DNA of 64,000 nt from Variovorax sp. HW608. Lineage in GTDB: Bacteria > Pseudomonadota > Gammaproteobacteria > Burkholderiales > Burkholderiaceae_C. Shown here piece by piece: positions 1 through 8,203 of the stretch. Location of the stretch: contig NZ_LT607803.1 of the NCBI RefSeq assembly GCF_900090195.1, positions 5,110,229 through 5,174,228 of the forward strand, in the 5' to 3' direction. Each line of letters opens with the position of its first letter. The stretch's first letter is position 1. The translations under genes were made by a program, and so were the position numbers. The notes below the pieces were generated by a model. It was given only the letters and a program-made list of their open reading frames with translations. It had not been told where the DNA came from and ran no database searches.

Positions 1-531
1 GAAGCGGTAGAGGATCTCCTGCGCCTGCGGCAGGCTCAGCATGTCGGCGCCGACCTCGACGTTGAGCATCACCACATCGACGTCGAAGAAGAAGTAGAGG
101 TCGATGTGCACCACCTGCAGCGTGACCGGCGCTTCACCGGCGCGCGTCGTCACGCGCACCGCGGTCACGTCGCTGCGGCGGAACACGCGCATCGGCGATT
201 CGCTGCCCACCTCCGCGCCGGCCGCACGACCCCGGCGTCCGTCGCCGTAGAGGAAGCGCTGCACGTAGGGCAGGAAGCTCACGAACTCGTTGTAGTGGCG
301 CTCGTGAAAGCGATCGCTGCTGCCGGTGTATTCGTCGATCTCCTCGCGCCAGGGCGATGCATCGCCCATGTCGCGCAGCACCTGCCACGGGCCCCGCCGT
401 GAAGGCTGGGGCTCGCGTGTCGTCATCAGGCGCACAGGCCACAGCAGGTTCTGGCGCAGGTGCTGCACCTTGGGGGCGCTCTCGGTGCCTGCTTGCTGTG
501 TTCTTGCTTCTGTTGTTGTGTTGACCAGCAT
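1..531 (-). CDS. Conserved hypothetical protein, 3' part outside the window
   Basis: An uninterrupted frame of 177 codons runs from an ATG at 531 to the left edge, so the C-terminus is missing. The N-terminus is low in hydrophobicity. It is followed by acidic and aromatic motifs (HERHYNEFVSFLPYVQRFLYG) and then a strongly hydrophobic acidic stretch (HIDLYFFFDVDVVMLNVEV). I have seen similar motifs in uncharacterised betaproteobacterial proteins, but I do not know a function. It is transcribed divergently from the kgu operon, and the two share an intergenic region of about 150 bases. Confidence 0.6.
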   Translation of the reverse strand, partial: MLVNTTTEARTQQAGTESAPKVQHLRQNLLWPVRLMTTREPQPSRRGPWQVLRDMGDASPWREEIDEYTGSSDRFHERHYNEFVSFLPYVQRFLYGDGRRGRAAGAEVGSESPMRVFRRSDVTAVRVTTRAGEAPVTLQVVHIDLYFFFDVDVVMLNVEVGADMLSLPQAQEILYRF

Positions 532-581
532 CGCGCCAGTGTAGGCAGGCGCACGACCTGGGGGAATCCCTAGGTCGGTGC

Positions 582-595
582 TGAAACCGGTTTCA
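582..595. promoter_or_regulatory. PtxS-type operator (perfect 14-bp palindrome)
   Basis: TGAAACCGGTTTCA is a perfect palindrome with the central CG typical of LacI-family operators. It matches the operator reported for Pseudomonas PtxS, as I recall it. It sits immediately upstream of a likely -10 box, in front of an operon whose last gene encodes a PtxS-like repressor. Confidence 0.85.
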
Positions 596-597
596 CA

Positions 598-603
598 TAT
601 ACT
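598..603 (+). promoter_or_regulatory. Likely -10 box of the kgu operon promoter
   Basis: TATACT differs from the sigma-70 consensus at one base. The palindromic operator fills the spacer just upstream, so bound repressor would block RNA polymerase. No good -35 box is visible (TCGGTG at 575-580). Confidence 0.5.
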
Positions 604-678
604 GGCGCCGCCCGCGACGACGTGCGTTCGTCGCGCAATTGCACCAATTGCGAGCACGCACCCCAGCCCCCTCATTCC

Positions 679-1350
679 GTGAACTACCAATTCCAGTTCG
701 ACGCCGTTTTCGCCGCCTGGCCGCTGCTGCTCAAGGGCACCTGGATCACGATCCAGCTCTCGCTCGTGGCGACGCTGCTCGGGCTGGTGGTGGCCATCTT
801 CTGCGCCTGGGGCAAGGTCTCGGGGCCGAAGTGGCTGCGCTTCGTCGTCAATGCGTACATCGAGGTGATCCGCAATACGCCGTTCCTGGTGCAGCTGTTC
901 TTCTTTTTCTTCGCGCTGCCGGCGGTGGGCCTGCGCTGGTCGCCCTACACGGCCGCGCTGACCGCGATGGTGGTGAACCTCGGCGCCTACGCGGCAGAGA
1001 TCGTGCGCGCGGGCATCGAATCCATTCCGAAGGGCCAGATCGAGGCGGGGCGGGCGCTCAACCTCAAGGGCTGGGAGATCTTCCGCTTCGTCATCATCAA
1101 GCCCGCGCTCAAGGCCATCTACCCGGCGCTCACCAGCCAGTTCATCCTCTTGATGCTGAGCTCGGCGGTGGTGTCGGTGATCTCGGCGGACGACCTCACC
1201 TCGGTCGCGGCCAACCTGCAGTCGCAGACCTTCCGCAGCTTCGAGATCTACATCGTGGTCGCGGGCATCTACCTCGCGCTGGCGCTGGCGTTCTCGGCGC
1301 TGTTCAAGCTGATCTACCGGCGCACCCTCAACTACCCCGACCGGCGCTGA
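679..1350 (+). CDS. ABC transporter permease, polar amino acid type (predicted 2-ketogluconate importer)
   Basis: This is an inner-membrane permease of the HisM/GltK family, 223 residues from a GTG start, a usual length for the family. Several hydrophobic segments are present. The cytoplasmic EAA loop, which contacts the ATPase, is clear (EIVRAGIESIPKGQIEAGRA). The GTG at 679 is preferred over the upstream codon at 622 because the family N-terminus begins near NYQFQFDAVF; no strong Shine-Dalgarno sequence precedes it. It is the first gene of the operon behind the PtxS-type operator. Family membership would suggest an amino-acid substrate, but the operon's kgu genes argue for 2-ketogluconate. 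The substrate is inference. Confidence 0.9.
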   Translation: MNYQFQFDAVFAAWPLLLKGTWITIQLSLVATLLGLVVAIFCAWGKVSGPKWLRFVVNAYIEVIRNTPFLVQLFFFFFALPAVGLRWSPYTAALTAMVVNLGAYAAEIVRAGIESIPKGQIEAGRALNLKGWEIFRFVIIKPALKAIYPALTSQFILLMLSSAVVSVISADDLTSVAANLQSQTFRSFEIYIVVAGIYLALALAFSALFKLIYRRTLNYPDRR

Positions 1351-1355
1351 ACACC

Positions 1356-2009
1356 ATGCGTACCTTCGGCTATCCCGAATTCCTGTTCATCCTCCAGGCG
1401 GCCCAGTGGACGCTGGCGCTGTCGGCGATCGCCTTCATCGGCGGCGCGGTCCTCGGGCTCGTCATCGCCCTGGCGCGCACCTCGGAGAACAAGACGGCGC
1501 GCGTGCTCGCCACCGGCTTCATCCAGATCTTCCAGGGCACGCCGCTCCTGCTGCAGCTCTTCCTGATCTTCTTCGGCGCACCGGTGCTGGGCTTCGACAT
1601 CAATCCGTGGATCGCGGCCGGCGTGGCGCTCGTCCTCAACAGCGCGGCCTTCCTGGGCGAGATCTGGCGCGGCTGCATCGAGGCGATCCCGCGCGGCCAG
1701 TGGGAGGCGGCGCATGCGCTCAACCTCGGCTACGCCTCGCTCATGCGCGACGTGGTGCTGCCGCAGGCCTTCAAGATCGCGCTGCCGCCGACCGTGGGCT
1801 ACGTGGTGCAGATCATCAAGGGCACCTCGCTGGCGGCCATCATCGGCTTCACCGAAGTCACGCGCGCCGGGCAGATCATCAACAACGCGACCTTCCAGCC
1901 GCTGCATGTGTTCACGACCGTGGCGGCGATCTACTTCGTCATCTGCTGGCCGCTGTCGCTGCTGGCGGCGCGCATGGAGCGCCAGCGCGCTCGTGCGTTG
2001 GCCCGCTGA
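1356..2009 (+). CDS. ABC transporter permease, second subunit
   Basis: This second HisM/GltJ-type permease has 217 residues and starts 5 bases after the first permease stops. It carries its own EAA loop (EIWRGCIEAIPRGQWEAAHA) and several membrane segments. The two permeases would form the heterodimeric membrane channel used by polar amino acid importers. Tight spacing places it in the same operon as the binding protein, ATPase and kgu genes. Confidence 0.9.
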   Translation: MRTFGYPEFLFILQAAQWTLALSAIAFIGGAVLGLVIALARTSENKTARVLATGFIQIFQGTPLLLQLFLIFFGAPVLGFDINPWIAAGVALVLNSAAFLGEIWRGCIEAIPRGQWEAAHALNLGYASLMRDVVLPQAFKIALPPTVGYVVQIIKGTSLAAIIGFTEVTRAGQIINNATFQPLHVFTTVAAIYFVICWPLSLLAARMERQRARALAR

Positions 2010-2053
2010 ATCTCTCTTTCCATCTCACCCGTTCTCAATCAAGGAGACCCGAC

Positions 2054-2851
2054 ATGTTCCGTTCCACCACCCGCCGCGCTGCCATCGCGGCCCTGGGCCT
2101 GGGCGCCGTACTCACCGCCTTCGCACCGCTCGCTTCCGCACAGAGCGTCGCGGACATCAAGAAGAAGGGCGAGATCACCATCGGCATGCTGGTCGACTTC
2201 CCGCCCTACGGCACGACCAATGCGCAGAACCAGCCCGACGGCTACGACGCCGACGTCGCCAAGCTGCTGGCCAAGGAATGGGGCGTGAAGGCCAACATCG
2301 TGCCGGTCACCGGGCCGAACCGCATTCCCTTCTTGCTGACCAACAAGGTCGACCTGCTGGTGGCCTCGCTCGCGATCACGCCCGAGCGCGCGAAGCAGGT
2401 GCAGTTCTCGCAGCCCTACGCGGCCGCGACCATCGTGCTCTACGGCAAGAAGGGCCTGCCGATCAAGAGCGCAGCCGACCTCAAGGGCGTGCGCGTGGGC
2501 GTGGCCCGTGCCAGCACGCAGGACGTGGCCGTGACCAAGGCCGCGCCCGAAGGCACCGAGATCCGCCGCTTCGACGACGACGCCTCGGCCATGCAGGCGC
2601 TGATGTCGGGCCAGGTCGATGCGATCGGCGCCTCGACCACCGTTGCCGCGCAGATCGCCAAGCGCGTGCCGGCCGACACCTTCGAAAACAAGTTCACGCT
2701 GGTGCAGCAGAACATGGGCATCGCGATGCGCCCGGGCCAGGACGACCTGCTGAAGAACGTGAACGAGTTCGTGCAGAAGAACTCGGCCAACGGCGAGCTG
2801 AACAAGCTCTACAACAAGTGGCTCCAGACCGACCTGCCGAAGATGCAGTAA
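2054..2851 (+). CDS. Periplasmic substrate-binding protein of the importer (predicted 2-ketogluconate binder)
   Basis: A precursor of 265 residues with a signal peptide ending near ASAQS and a type II periplasmic-binding fold of the HisJ/GlnH family. A good ribosome site (AAGGAGA, 2041-2047) precedes the ATG. The Arg that grips the ligand alpha-carboxylate is kept (R112 in SLAITPERAK). The Asp that binds the alpha-amino group in amino-acid binders (GlnH motif DAVLHD) is replaced by Ser (S194 in DAIGAST). That change is hard to reconcile with an amino-acid ligand and fits a sugar acid. The ligand is inferred from this residue and from the neighbouring kgu genes. Confidence 0.88.
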   Translation: MFRSTTRRAAIAALGLGAVLTAFAPLASAQSVADIKKKGEITIGMLVDFPPYGTTNAQNQPDGYDADVAKLLAKEWGVKANIVPVTGPNRIPFLLTNKVDLLVASLAITPERAKQVQFSQPYAAATIVLYGKKGLPIKSAADLKGVRVGVARASTQDVAVTKAAPEGTEIRRFDDDASAMQALMSGQVDAIGASTTVAAQIAKRVPADTFENKFTLVQQNMGIAMRPGQDDLLKNVNEFVQKNSANGELNKLYNKWLQTDLPKMQ

Positions 2852-2878
2852 GCGGTCAAGTCAACGCAGGGAACATCC

Positions 2879-3652
2879 ATGACCGACGCAGTCGCGACCC
2901 ACGCGGGCGCGGACACCATCATCCGGCTCGAAGCGGTGAACAAGTGGTACGGCAGCTTCCAGGTGCTGACCGACATCGAGCTCTCGGTGCGCACCGGCGA
3001 ACGCATCGTGATCTGCGGCCCCTCGGGCTCGGGCAAGTCGACGCTGATCCGCTGCATCAACCGCCTGGAGACGGTGCAGAAGGGCCGCATCGTGGTCGAC
3101 GGCATCGAGCTCACGGCAGGCGGCAAGAACGTCGATGCGGTGCGCGCCGAGGTCGGCATGGTGTTCCAGCAGTTCAACCTGTTCCCGCACCTCACCATCC
3201 TGCAGAACTGCACGCTGGCGCCGATGCGCTCGCGCGGCATGTCGAAGGAGCAGGCGGAAGAGGTCGCGATGAAGTACCTCACCCGCGTGCGCATTCCCGA
3301 CCAGGCGCACAAGTACCCGAGCCAGCTCTCCGGCGGCCAGCAGCAGCGCGTGGCGATCGCGCGGGCGCTGTGCATGTCGCCCAAGATCATGCTGTTCGAC
3401 GAGCCCACTTCCGCGCTCGATCCGGAGATGGTCAAGGAAGTGCTCGACACCATGATCGGCCTCGCCGAGGACGGCATGACCATGCTGTGCGTGACGCACG
3501 AGATGGGCTTCGCGCGCAGCGTGGCCGATCGCGTGATCTTCATGGCCGACGGCAAGATCATCGAGCAGGGTGCGCCGAGCGAATTCTTCGGCAATCCGAA
3601 GCACGAGAAGACGCGCCAGTTCCTGGGCCAGATCCTGAGTTCGCATCACTGA
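2879..3652 (+). CDS. ABC transporter ATP-binding subunit
   Basis: The cytoplasmic ATPase of the importer, 257 residues, typical of GlnQ/HisP. Walker A is GPSGSGKST, the signature is LSGGQQQR, Walker B is [12 protein letters not shown], and the switch His lies in CVTHEMGFA. Its stop overlaps the start of kguE (TGATG), so the importer and the catabolic genes should be translated from one transcript. This overlap is the strongest local evidence that the importer serves the kgu pathway. Confidence 0.93.
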   Translation: MTDAVATHAGADTIIRLEAVNKWYGSFQVLTDIELSVRTGERIVICGPSGSGKSTLIRCINRLETVQKGRIVVDGIELTAGGKNVDAVRAEVGMVFQQFNLFPHLTILQNCTLAPMRSRGMSKEQAEEVAMKYLTRVRIPDQAHKYPSQLSGGQQQRVAIARALCMSPKIMLFDEPTSALDPEMVKEVLDTMIGLAEDGMTMLCVTHEMGFARSVADRVIFMADGKIIEQGAPSEFFGNPKHEKTRQFLGQILSSHH

Positions 3653-4401
3653 TGGCCACGCCGGTCCTGATCTCTCTCTCATCCTTCGGCGCCGCCGAGA
3701 TCGGCCGCCACGGGCAGCTCTGGTGCGCGCAGCTTGCGAGGGCCGCGGGTGCCGACAGCGTCGAAGTGCGCGGCGAGTTGCTGCGCGACCCCGAAGCCGA
3801 ACTGCCGGCGCTGGCCGGCCTCGCAGCGGTCTATTCGAGCCCTGAAGGCCTCTTCGCGCAGGGCGGCGATCTCGACGAAGCCGCGCTCGGTCGCGGCATT
3901 GCGGCAGCGACCACGCTGGGCGCCGCACGGCTCAAGATGGCGATCGGCGACTTCGGCCCCTCGTCGCACGGCGCGCTGAATAGCCTCAAGTCCAGCCTGG
4001 CCGCAACCTCCATCGAGCTCGTCATCGAGAACGACCAGACGGTTTCAGCCGGCACGCTGCCCGCGTTGCAGGCCTTCTTCGATGCCGCCGACCGCGCCGG
4101 CCTCGACCTCGGCATGACCTTCGACATGGGCAACTGGCACTGGCTCGGCGAATGCCCGTTGCAGGCCGCGCAGGCACTGGGCCGGCGCGTGCGCTACGTG
4201 CATTGCAAGGGCGTGCAGCGCCTGCCCGCCAAGTGGATCGCGGTGCCGCTCGCCGATTCGATCGCGCCGTGGCGCTCGGTGCTGCGCGCGTTGCCCGCCG
4301 ACGTGCCGCGCGCCATCGAATACCCGCTGGTCGGCGACGATCTGCCCGCTGTCACGCGCGACCAGGTCGCGCATATCCGATCACTGCGAACCACCCCATG
4401 A
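3652..4401 (+). CDS. kguE: KguE-like TIM-barrel epimerase/isomerase
   Basis: A 249-residue protein of the xylose-isomerase-like TIM-barrel superfamily. Likely metal or active-site residues occur in ELVIENDQ, TFDMGNWHW, YVHCKGV and AIEYPLVG, spaced as in sugar-phosphate isomerases/epimerases. In Pseudomonas an equivalent gene of unclear role, kguE, lies with kguK, kguT and kguD. Here it overlaps both neighbours, the ATPase upstream and kguK downstream (ATGA). The assignment rests on fold and position. The exact reaction is unknown. Confidence 0.75.
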   Translation: MATPVLISLSSFGAAEIGRHGQLWCAQLARAAGADSVEVRGELLRDPEAELPALAGLAAVYSSPEGLFAQGGDLDEAALGRGIAAATTLGAARLKMAIGDFGPSSHGALNSLKSSLAATSIELVIENDQTVSAGTLPALQAFFDAADRAGLDLGMTFDMGNWHWLGECPLQAAQALGRRVRYVHCKGVQRLPAKWIAVPLADSIAPWRSVLRALPADVPRAIEYPLVGDDLPAVTRDQVAHIRSLRTTP

Positions 4402-5351
4402 CTTCATCATCTGCCTTCGATGTCGCGCTGTTCGGCGAGGCCATGCTGCTGCTGGTCGCCGACCAGCCGGGCCCGATCGAGAACGCCACCGCCTTCCACA
4501 AGCGCACCGCCGGTGCCGAAACCAACGTGGCCATCGGCCTCTCGCGCCTCGGCCTGAAGGTCGGCTGGGCGAGCCGGCTCGGCACCGATTCGATGGGGCG
4601 CGCGCTGCTCGCCACCATGAAGAGCGAGGGCATCGACTGTTCGCACGTCGTCTGCGACCCGACGCAGCGTACCGGCATGCAGTTCAAGGGCCGCGTGACC
4701 GATGGCAGCGATCCGCCGGTCGAATCCCACCGCAAGGGTTCGGCCGCGAGCTACATGGGCCCGGCCGATGTGGACGAAGAGTGGCTGCGCTCGGCGCGCC
4801 ATCTGCACGCCACCGGCGTGTTCGCCGCCATCTCCGACACCAGCCTGCAGGCCGCGATCAAGTCGATGGAGGTGATGCGCGCCGCCGGCCGCACCATCTC
4901 CTTCGACCCCAACCTGCGTCCGACGCTCTGGTCCTCGCCCGAGACGATGCGGCACTGGATCAACGAACTCGCCGCGCGCGCCGACTGGGTGCTGCCCGGC
5001 GTCGAGGAAGGCCTCATCCTCACCGGCAACGACACCCCCGAAGGCATCGCGCGCTTCTACCGCGCGCGCGGCGCGAAGCTGGTGGTCGTCAAGCTCGGTG
5101 CGAAGGGGGCCTACTACGACAGCGATGTCGCGGGCACCGGCACCATCGAAGGCTTCCCGGTCAAGGAGGTGATCGACACCGTCGGGGCCGGCGACGGCTT
5201 CGCGGCCGGCGTGGTCAGCGCCTTGCTCGAAGGCAAGCCGGTGCCTCAAGCCGTGCGCCGTGGCGCATGGATCGGCGCGCGCGCGGTGCAGGTGCTCGGC
5301 GATACCGAGGGCCTGCCGACGCGCGCCCAACTCGACGAGGCCCGCCTGTGA
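4398..5351 (+). CDS. kguK: 2-ketogluconate kinase, PfkB family
   Basis: A cytoplasmic sugar kinase of 317 residues, expected to phosphorylate 2-ketogluconate to 2-keto-6-phosphogluconate. The N-terminal PfkB substrate region is visible (GEAMLLLVAD, then AGAETNVAIGLSRLG). The C-terminal signature DTVGAGDGFAAG holds the catalytic Asp. 2-keto-3-deoxygluconate kinases are close relatives and cannot be excluded from sequence alone, but the partners kguE, kguD and ptxS favour 2-ketogluconate. Its start overlaps kguE and its stop overlaps the GTG of kguD. Confidence 0.8.
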   Translation: MTSSSAFDVALFGEAMLLLVADQPGPIENATAFHKRTAGAETNVAIGLSRLGLKVGWASRLGTDSMGRALLATMKSEGIDCSHVVCDPTQRTGMQFKGRVTDGSDPPVESHRKGSAASYMGPADVDEEWLRSARHLHATGVFAAISDTSLQAAIKSMEVMRAAGRTISFDPNLRPTLWSSPETMRHWINELAARADWVLPGVEEGLILTGNDTPEGIARFYRARGAKLVVVKLGAKGAYYDSDVAGTGTIEGFPVKEVIDTVGAGDGFAAGVVSALLEGKPVPQAVRRGAWIGARAVQVLGDTEGLPTRAQLDEARL

Positions 5352-6334
5352 CACGCAAGAACATCCTCGTCTTCCGTGAGTTGCCGGGTGACCAGCTCGC
5401 GCGGCTGAAGGCCGAACATGAGGTCACGGTCGCCAACCCGCGCATCGATGCGCAACAGGCGGCCTTCGATGCCGCGCTGCCGCTCGCGCACGGGCTGATC
5501 GGTTCCAGCTTTCCGATCGACGACGCGCTGCTCGCGCGCGCGCCGCAGCTCCAGGTGGTCTCCAGCGTGTCGGTCGGCGTCGACAACTACGCGCTGGCGG
5601 CGCTGCATGCGCGCGGCATCCTGCTGTGCCACACGCCGGGCGTGCTCGACGAGACGGTGGCCGACACGGTCTTTGCGCTCTTGATGGCGACCAGCCGCCG
5701 GGTGGTCGAGCTCTCGAACCTCGTGCGCGAGGGCAAATGGACCCAGAACATTGGCGAAGACCTGTTCGGCTTCGATGTGCACGGCAAGACGCTGGGGCTG
5801 CTGGGCTTCGGCCGCATCGGGCAGGCGATTGCGCGCCGCGCCTTGCTCGGCTTCGGCATGCCGGTGCTCTATCACACGCGCCGGCCGGTGGATCTCGCCG
5901 CGCAGGCGCCCGAGCTGCAGGGACGCGCGCTGTACACGCCGCGGGATGAACTTCTAGTGCGCGCCGACTTCGTGGTCGCGATGCTGCCGCTGTCGGACAG
6001 CACGCGCGGCATGATCGACGCCAGCGTGTTCGATGCGATGAAGCCCGGCGCGATCTTCATCAACGGCGGACGCGGCGCCACGGTGCGCGAGGACGCCCTG
6101 CTCGCCGCGCTCGACAGCGGCCGGCTGCGCGCCGCCGGCCTCGACGTGTTCGCCACCGAACCCTTGCCCAAGGAATCCCCGCTCTGCACCCATCCGCGCG
6201 TGACGCCGCTGCCGCACATCGGCTCGGCCACGCACGAGACCCGCCATGCGATGGCGGAAATGGCGACCACGAACCTGCTGCGTGCGCTCGGAGGCGAGCG
6301 TCCGCTGGCGGTCTACGACACGGCCGCCGCTTGA
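5348..6334 (+). CDS. kguD: 2-ketogluconate-6-phosphate reductase, D-2-hydroxyacid dehydrogenase family
   Basis: An NAD(P)-dependent reductase of 328 residues from a GTG that overlaps the kguK stop. The Rossmann motif is GLLGFGRIGQA. The family's catalytic Arg (INGGRGAT), Glu (FATEPLP) and His (LPHIGSATH) are all present. It should reduce 2-keto-6-phosphogluconate to 6-phosphogluconate, feeding the Entner-Doudoroff and pentose phosphate routes. Glyoxylate/hydroxypyruvate reductases (GhrB) are close relatives; the operon decides the call. Confidence 0.8.
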   Translation: MTRKNILVFRELPGDQLARLKAEHEVTVANPRIDAQQAAFDAALPLAHGLIGSSFPIDDALLARAPQLQVVSSVSVGVDNYALAALHARGILLCHTPGVLDETVADTVFALLMATSRRVVELSNLVREGKWTQNIGEDLFGFDVHGKTLGLLGFGRIGQAIARRALLGFGMPVLYHTRRPVDLAAQAPELQGRALYTPRDELLVRADFVVAMLPLSDSTRGMIDASVFDAMKPGAIFINGGRGATVREDALLAALDSGRLRAAGLDVFATEPLPKESPLCTHPRVTPLPHIGSATHETRHAMAEMATTNLLRALGGERPLAVYDTAAA

Positions 6335-6348
6335 ACGCGAAGACGCCC

Positions 6349-7374
6349 ATGCAGCGCCCGGCCCGCGCGACCATCGCCGACGTCGCCAGGGCGGCGGGCG
6401 TGTCCAAGGCCACCGTCTCGCGCTTTCTCAATCACCGTGAGCGGCTGCTGAGCCCGGACATCGCGGCGCGCGTCGAAGCCGCGATCGCCCAGCTCGACTA
6501 CAGCCCGAGCCCGATGGCGCAAGCGCTGAGCCATGGCCGCTCGCGCCTGATCGGCCTGATCGTGGCCGACATCACCAATCCTTATTCGGTGGCCGTGCTG
6601 CGCGGCGCGGAAAAGGCCTGCCAGGACGCCGGCTACCTCGTGATGCTGTTCAACCTCGGCAACGACATCGACCGCGAGCGCGAGGCCATCGATGCGCTCG
6701 CCGGCTACCAGGTGGACGGCTTCATCCTCAACACGCTCGGCCGGGGCGTGGGGCTCGTCGATGCCGAGGCGCTGCATGGCAAGCCGGCGGTGCTGGTGGA
6801 CCGCCACCATGCCGGCATGCACACCGATTTCGTTTCGCTCGACAACCCGCTTGCGATGAAGGCGGCCTGCAGCCATCTGGTCGAAAGCGGCTTCCGCGAG
6901 CTGCTCTACATCACCGAACCGCTCAAGGGCGTGAGCTCGCGGCGCGAACGGGCGAGCGCCTTCGACGCCTGCATGACGGCGCACGAAGCGCGCGTGAAAG
7001 GCGAGGTGTTCGAGTGCACGGGCGAGGACAGCGACAGCCTCGATGCCGCCTTGCGCGCGCTGCAAAAGCGCGCCAGGCGCGGACGCCGCGCCGCGGTGCT
7101 CGCCGGCAACGCGGTCGTGACGCTGCGCGTGGCCAGCGCGATGGCGCGGCTGGGTTTGCGCTTCGGCGCCGACATCGGCTTCGTGGGCTTCGACGATCCG
7201 GAGTGGGCGCCGCTGATCGGCCCCGGTCTCAGCGCGATTGCGCAGCCTACCGACGCGATCGGCCGCACTGCGGCGACCTGCCTGATCGAGCGCCTTCAGG
7301 GCCTCGAAGGGCCGCCGCGGCAGCTGCTGCTGCCCGGCGAGCTGATCGTCCGGGGATCGTCAGGCCCGGCCTGA
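6349..7374 (+). CDS. ptxS: PtxS-like LacI-family repressor of 2-ketogluconate use
   Basis: A LacI-family regulator of 341 residues. The helix-turn-helix and hinge are at the N-terminus (TIADVARAAGVSKATVSRFL, then YSPSPMAQAL). A periplasmic-binding-like effector domain follows. The ATG at 6349 gives a standard N-terminus; a TTG at 6331, overlapping the kguD stop, is an alternative. As the last gene behind the TGAAACCGGTTTCA operator, it would repress its own operon until 2-ketogluconate or a derivative binds. Its last 15 bases overlap the convergent cyclase gene. Confidence 0.83.
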   Translation: MQRPARATIADVARAAGVSKATVSRFLNHRERLLSPDIAARVEAAIAQLDYSPSPMAQALSHGRSRLIGLIVADITNPYSVAVLRGAEKACQDAGYLVMLFNLGNDIDREREAIDALAGYQVDGFILNTLGRGVGLVDAEALHGKPAVLVDRHHAGMHTDFVSLDNPLAMKAACSHLVESGFRELLYITEPLKGVSSRRERASAFDACMTAHEARVKGEVFECTGEDSDSLDAALRALQKRARRGRRAAVLAGNAVVTLRVASAMARLGLRFGADIGFVGFDDPEWAPLIGPGLSAIAQPTDAIGRTAATCLIERLQGLEGPPRQLLLPGELIVRGSSGPA

Positions 7375-8163
7375 GCCGCCCGCCGAGTCTTCCACCAAGG
7401 CCAGTACCCGCAACGGACTGCCGGATCCTTCCTGGATCTTCAGCGGCGCCGAGACGATGAGCGCGCCGGTCGGCGGCAATTGGTCGAGGTTCTTCAGGCA
7501 TTGCAGCCCGTAGCGGTTGGCGCCGTGCATCAGCGTGTGGCACGGGTACGCCAGCGGCCAGGCGTAGGACTGGCCCGCGTCGGTGTTGATCGTTTCCACG
7601 CCGAAGCCGTGCACCTTGCGTTGGTGGATCAGCCACTCGACCGCGGCCTGCGTCGGCCCCGGCGTGTGCGCGCCGTCCTCCTGCATGTTGACGAACGCGG
7701 CCGGGTCGTGAAGGCGCTTGGACCAGTCGGTACGCAGCAGCACCCACGCACCTTCTGGGATGCGGCCGTGCGCGGCCTCCCAGACTTCGAGGAACTCGAC
7801 CGTCAGCAGCCAGTCGGCGTTCCGTGCCACCTCCGCGCTGGCATCGACCACGACGGCGGGCGCGATGAAGTCGTGCGGCGCGATGGTGTCGACGGTGTTG
7901 CGCGGATGGTCCTTGCCGGTGACCCAGTGCGCAGGCGCGTCGAAGTGCGTGCCGGTGTGCTCGCCGCAGGAGAAGTTGTTCCAGTACCAGCCGGGGCCGG
8001 CTTCGTCGTAGCGGGAGATCCGCTCCATCCTGAACGCCGACACCTGCCCGAACTGGGGCGGCAGCTGCAGGGCGGGGAAGTCCTCGCTCAGGGTGTGGGT
8101 GAGGTCGATGGTGCGAATGGTGCTGTTGCGCATGGCCTGCGCGAGCTGGGTCAGGAGGCTCAT
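7360..8163 (-). CDS. Cyclase family protein (kynurenine formamidase-like metal hydrolase)
   Basis: A 267-residue protein of the cyclase/KynB family. The metal-binding signature HTGTHFDAPAHW is intact near residue 70, and a second His/Glu region follows in HGFGVETINTD. Such enzymes open amide or lactone rings in aromatic and heterocyclic catabolism; the substrate is unknown here. It lies downstream of a RidA gene and two gene fragments on the same strand, so it is probably a survivor of a partly deleted catabolic operon. Its 3' end overlaps ptxS. Confidence 0.8.
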   Translation of the reverse strand: MSLLTQLAQAMRNSTIRTIDLTHTLSEDFPALQLPPQFGQVSAFRMERISRYDEAGPGWYWNNFSCGEHTGTHFDAPAHWVTGKDHPRNTVDTIAPHDFIAPAVVVDASAEVARNADWLLTVEFLEVWEAAHGRIPEGAWVLLRTDWSKRLHDPAAFVNMQEDGAHTPGPTQAAVEWLIHQRKVHGFGVETINTDAGQSYAWPLAYPCHTLMHGANRYGLQCLKNLDQLPPTGALIVSAPLKIQEGSGSPLRVLALVEDSAGGSGRA

Positions 8164-8203
8164 CGATGGGGTCCAGTCGGAAAGGAACAGACAAGGGGAT
8201 GGC

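Noticed and set aside
4040..4055. Second PtxS-like half-site (GGTTTCA) inside kguE
   Set aside because: Only one half of the palindrome is present and it lies within coding sequence.
1714..4401. An 895-codon plus-strand frame across the binding-protein and ATPase genes
   Set aside because: Only its last 249 codons (kguE, from 3652) are real. The rest is an Arg-rich shadow of the ABC genes.
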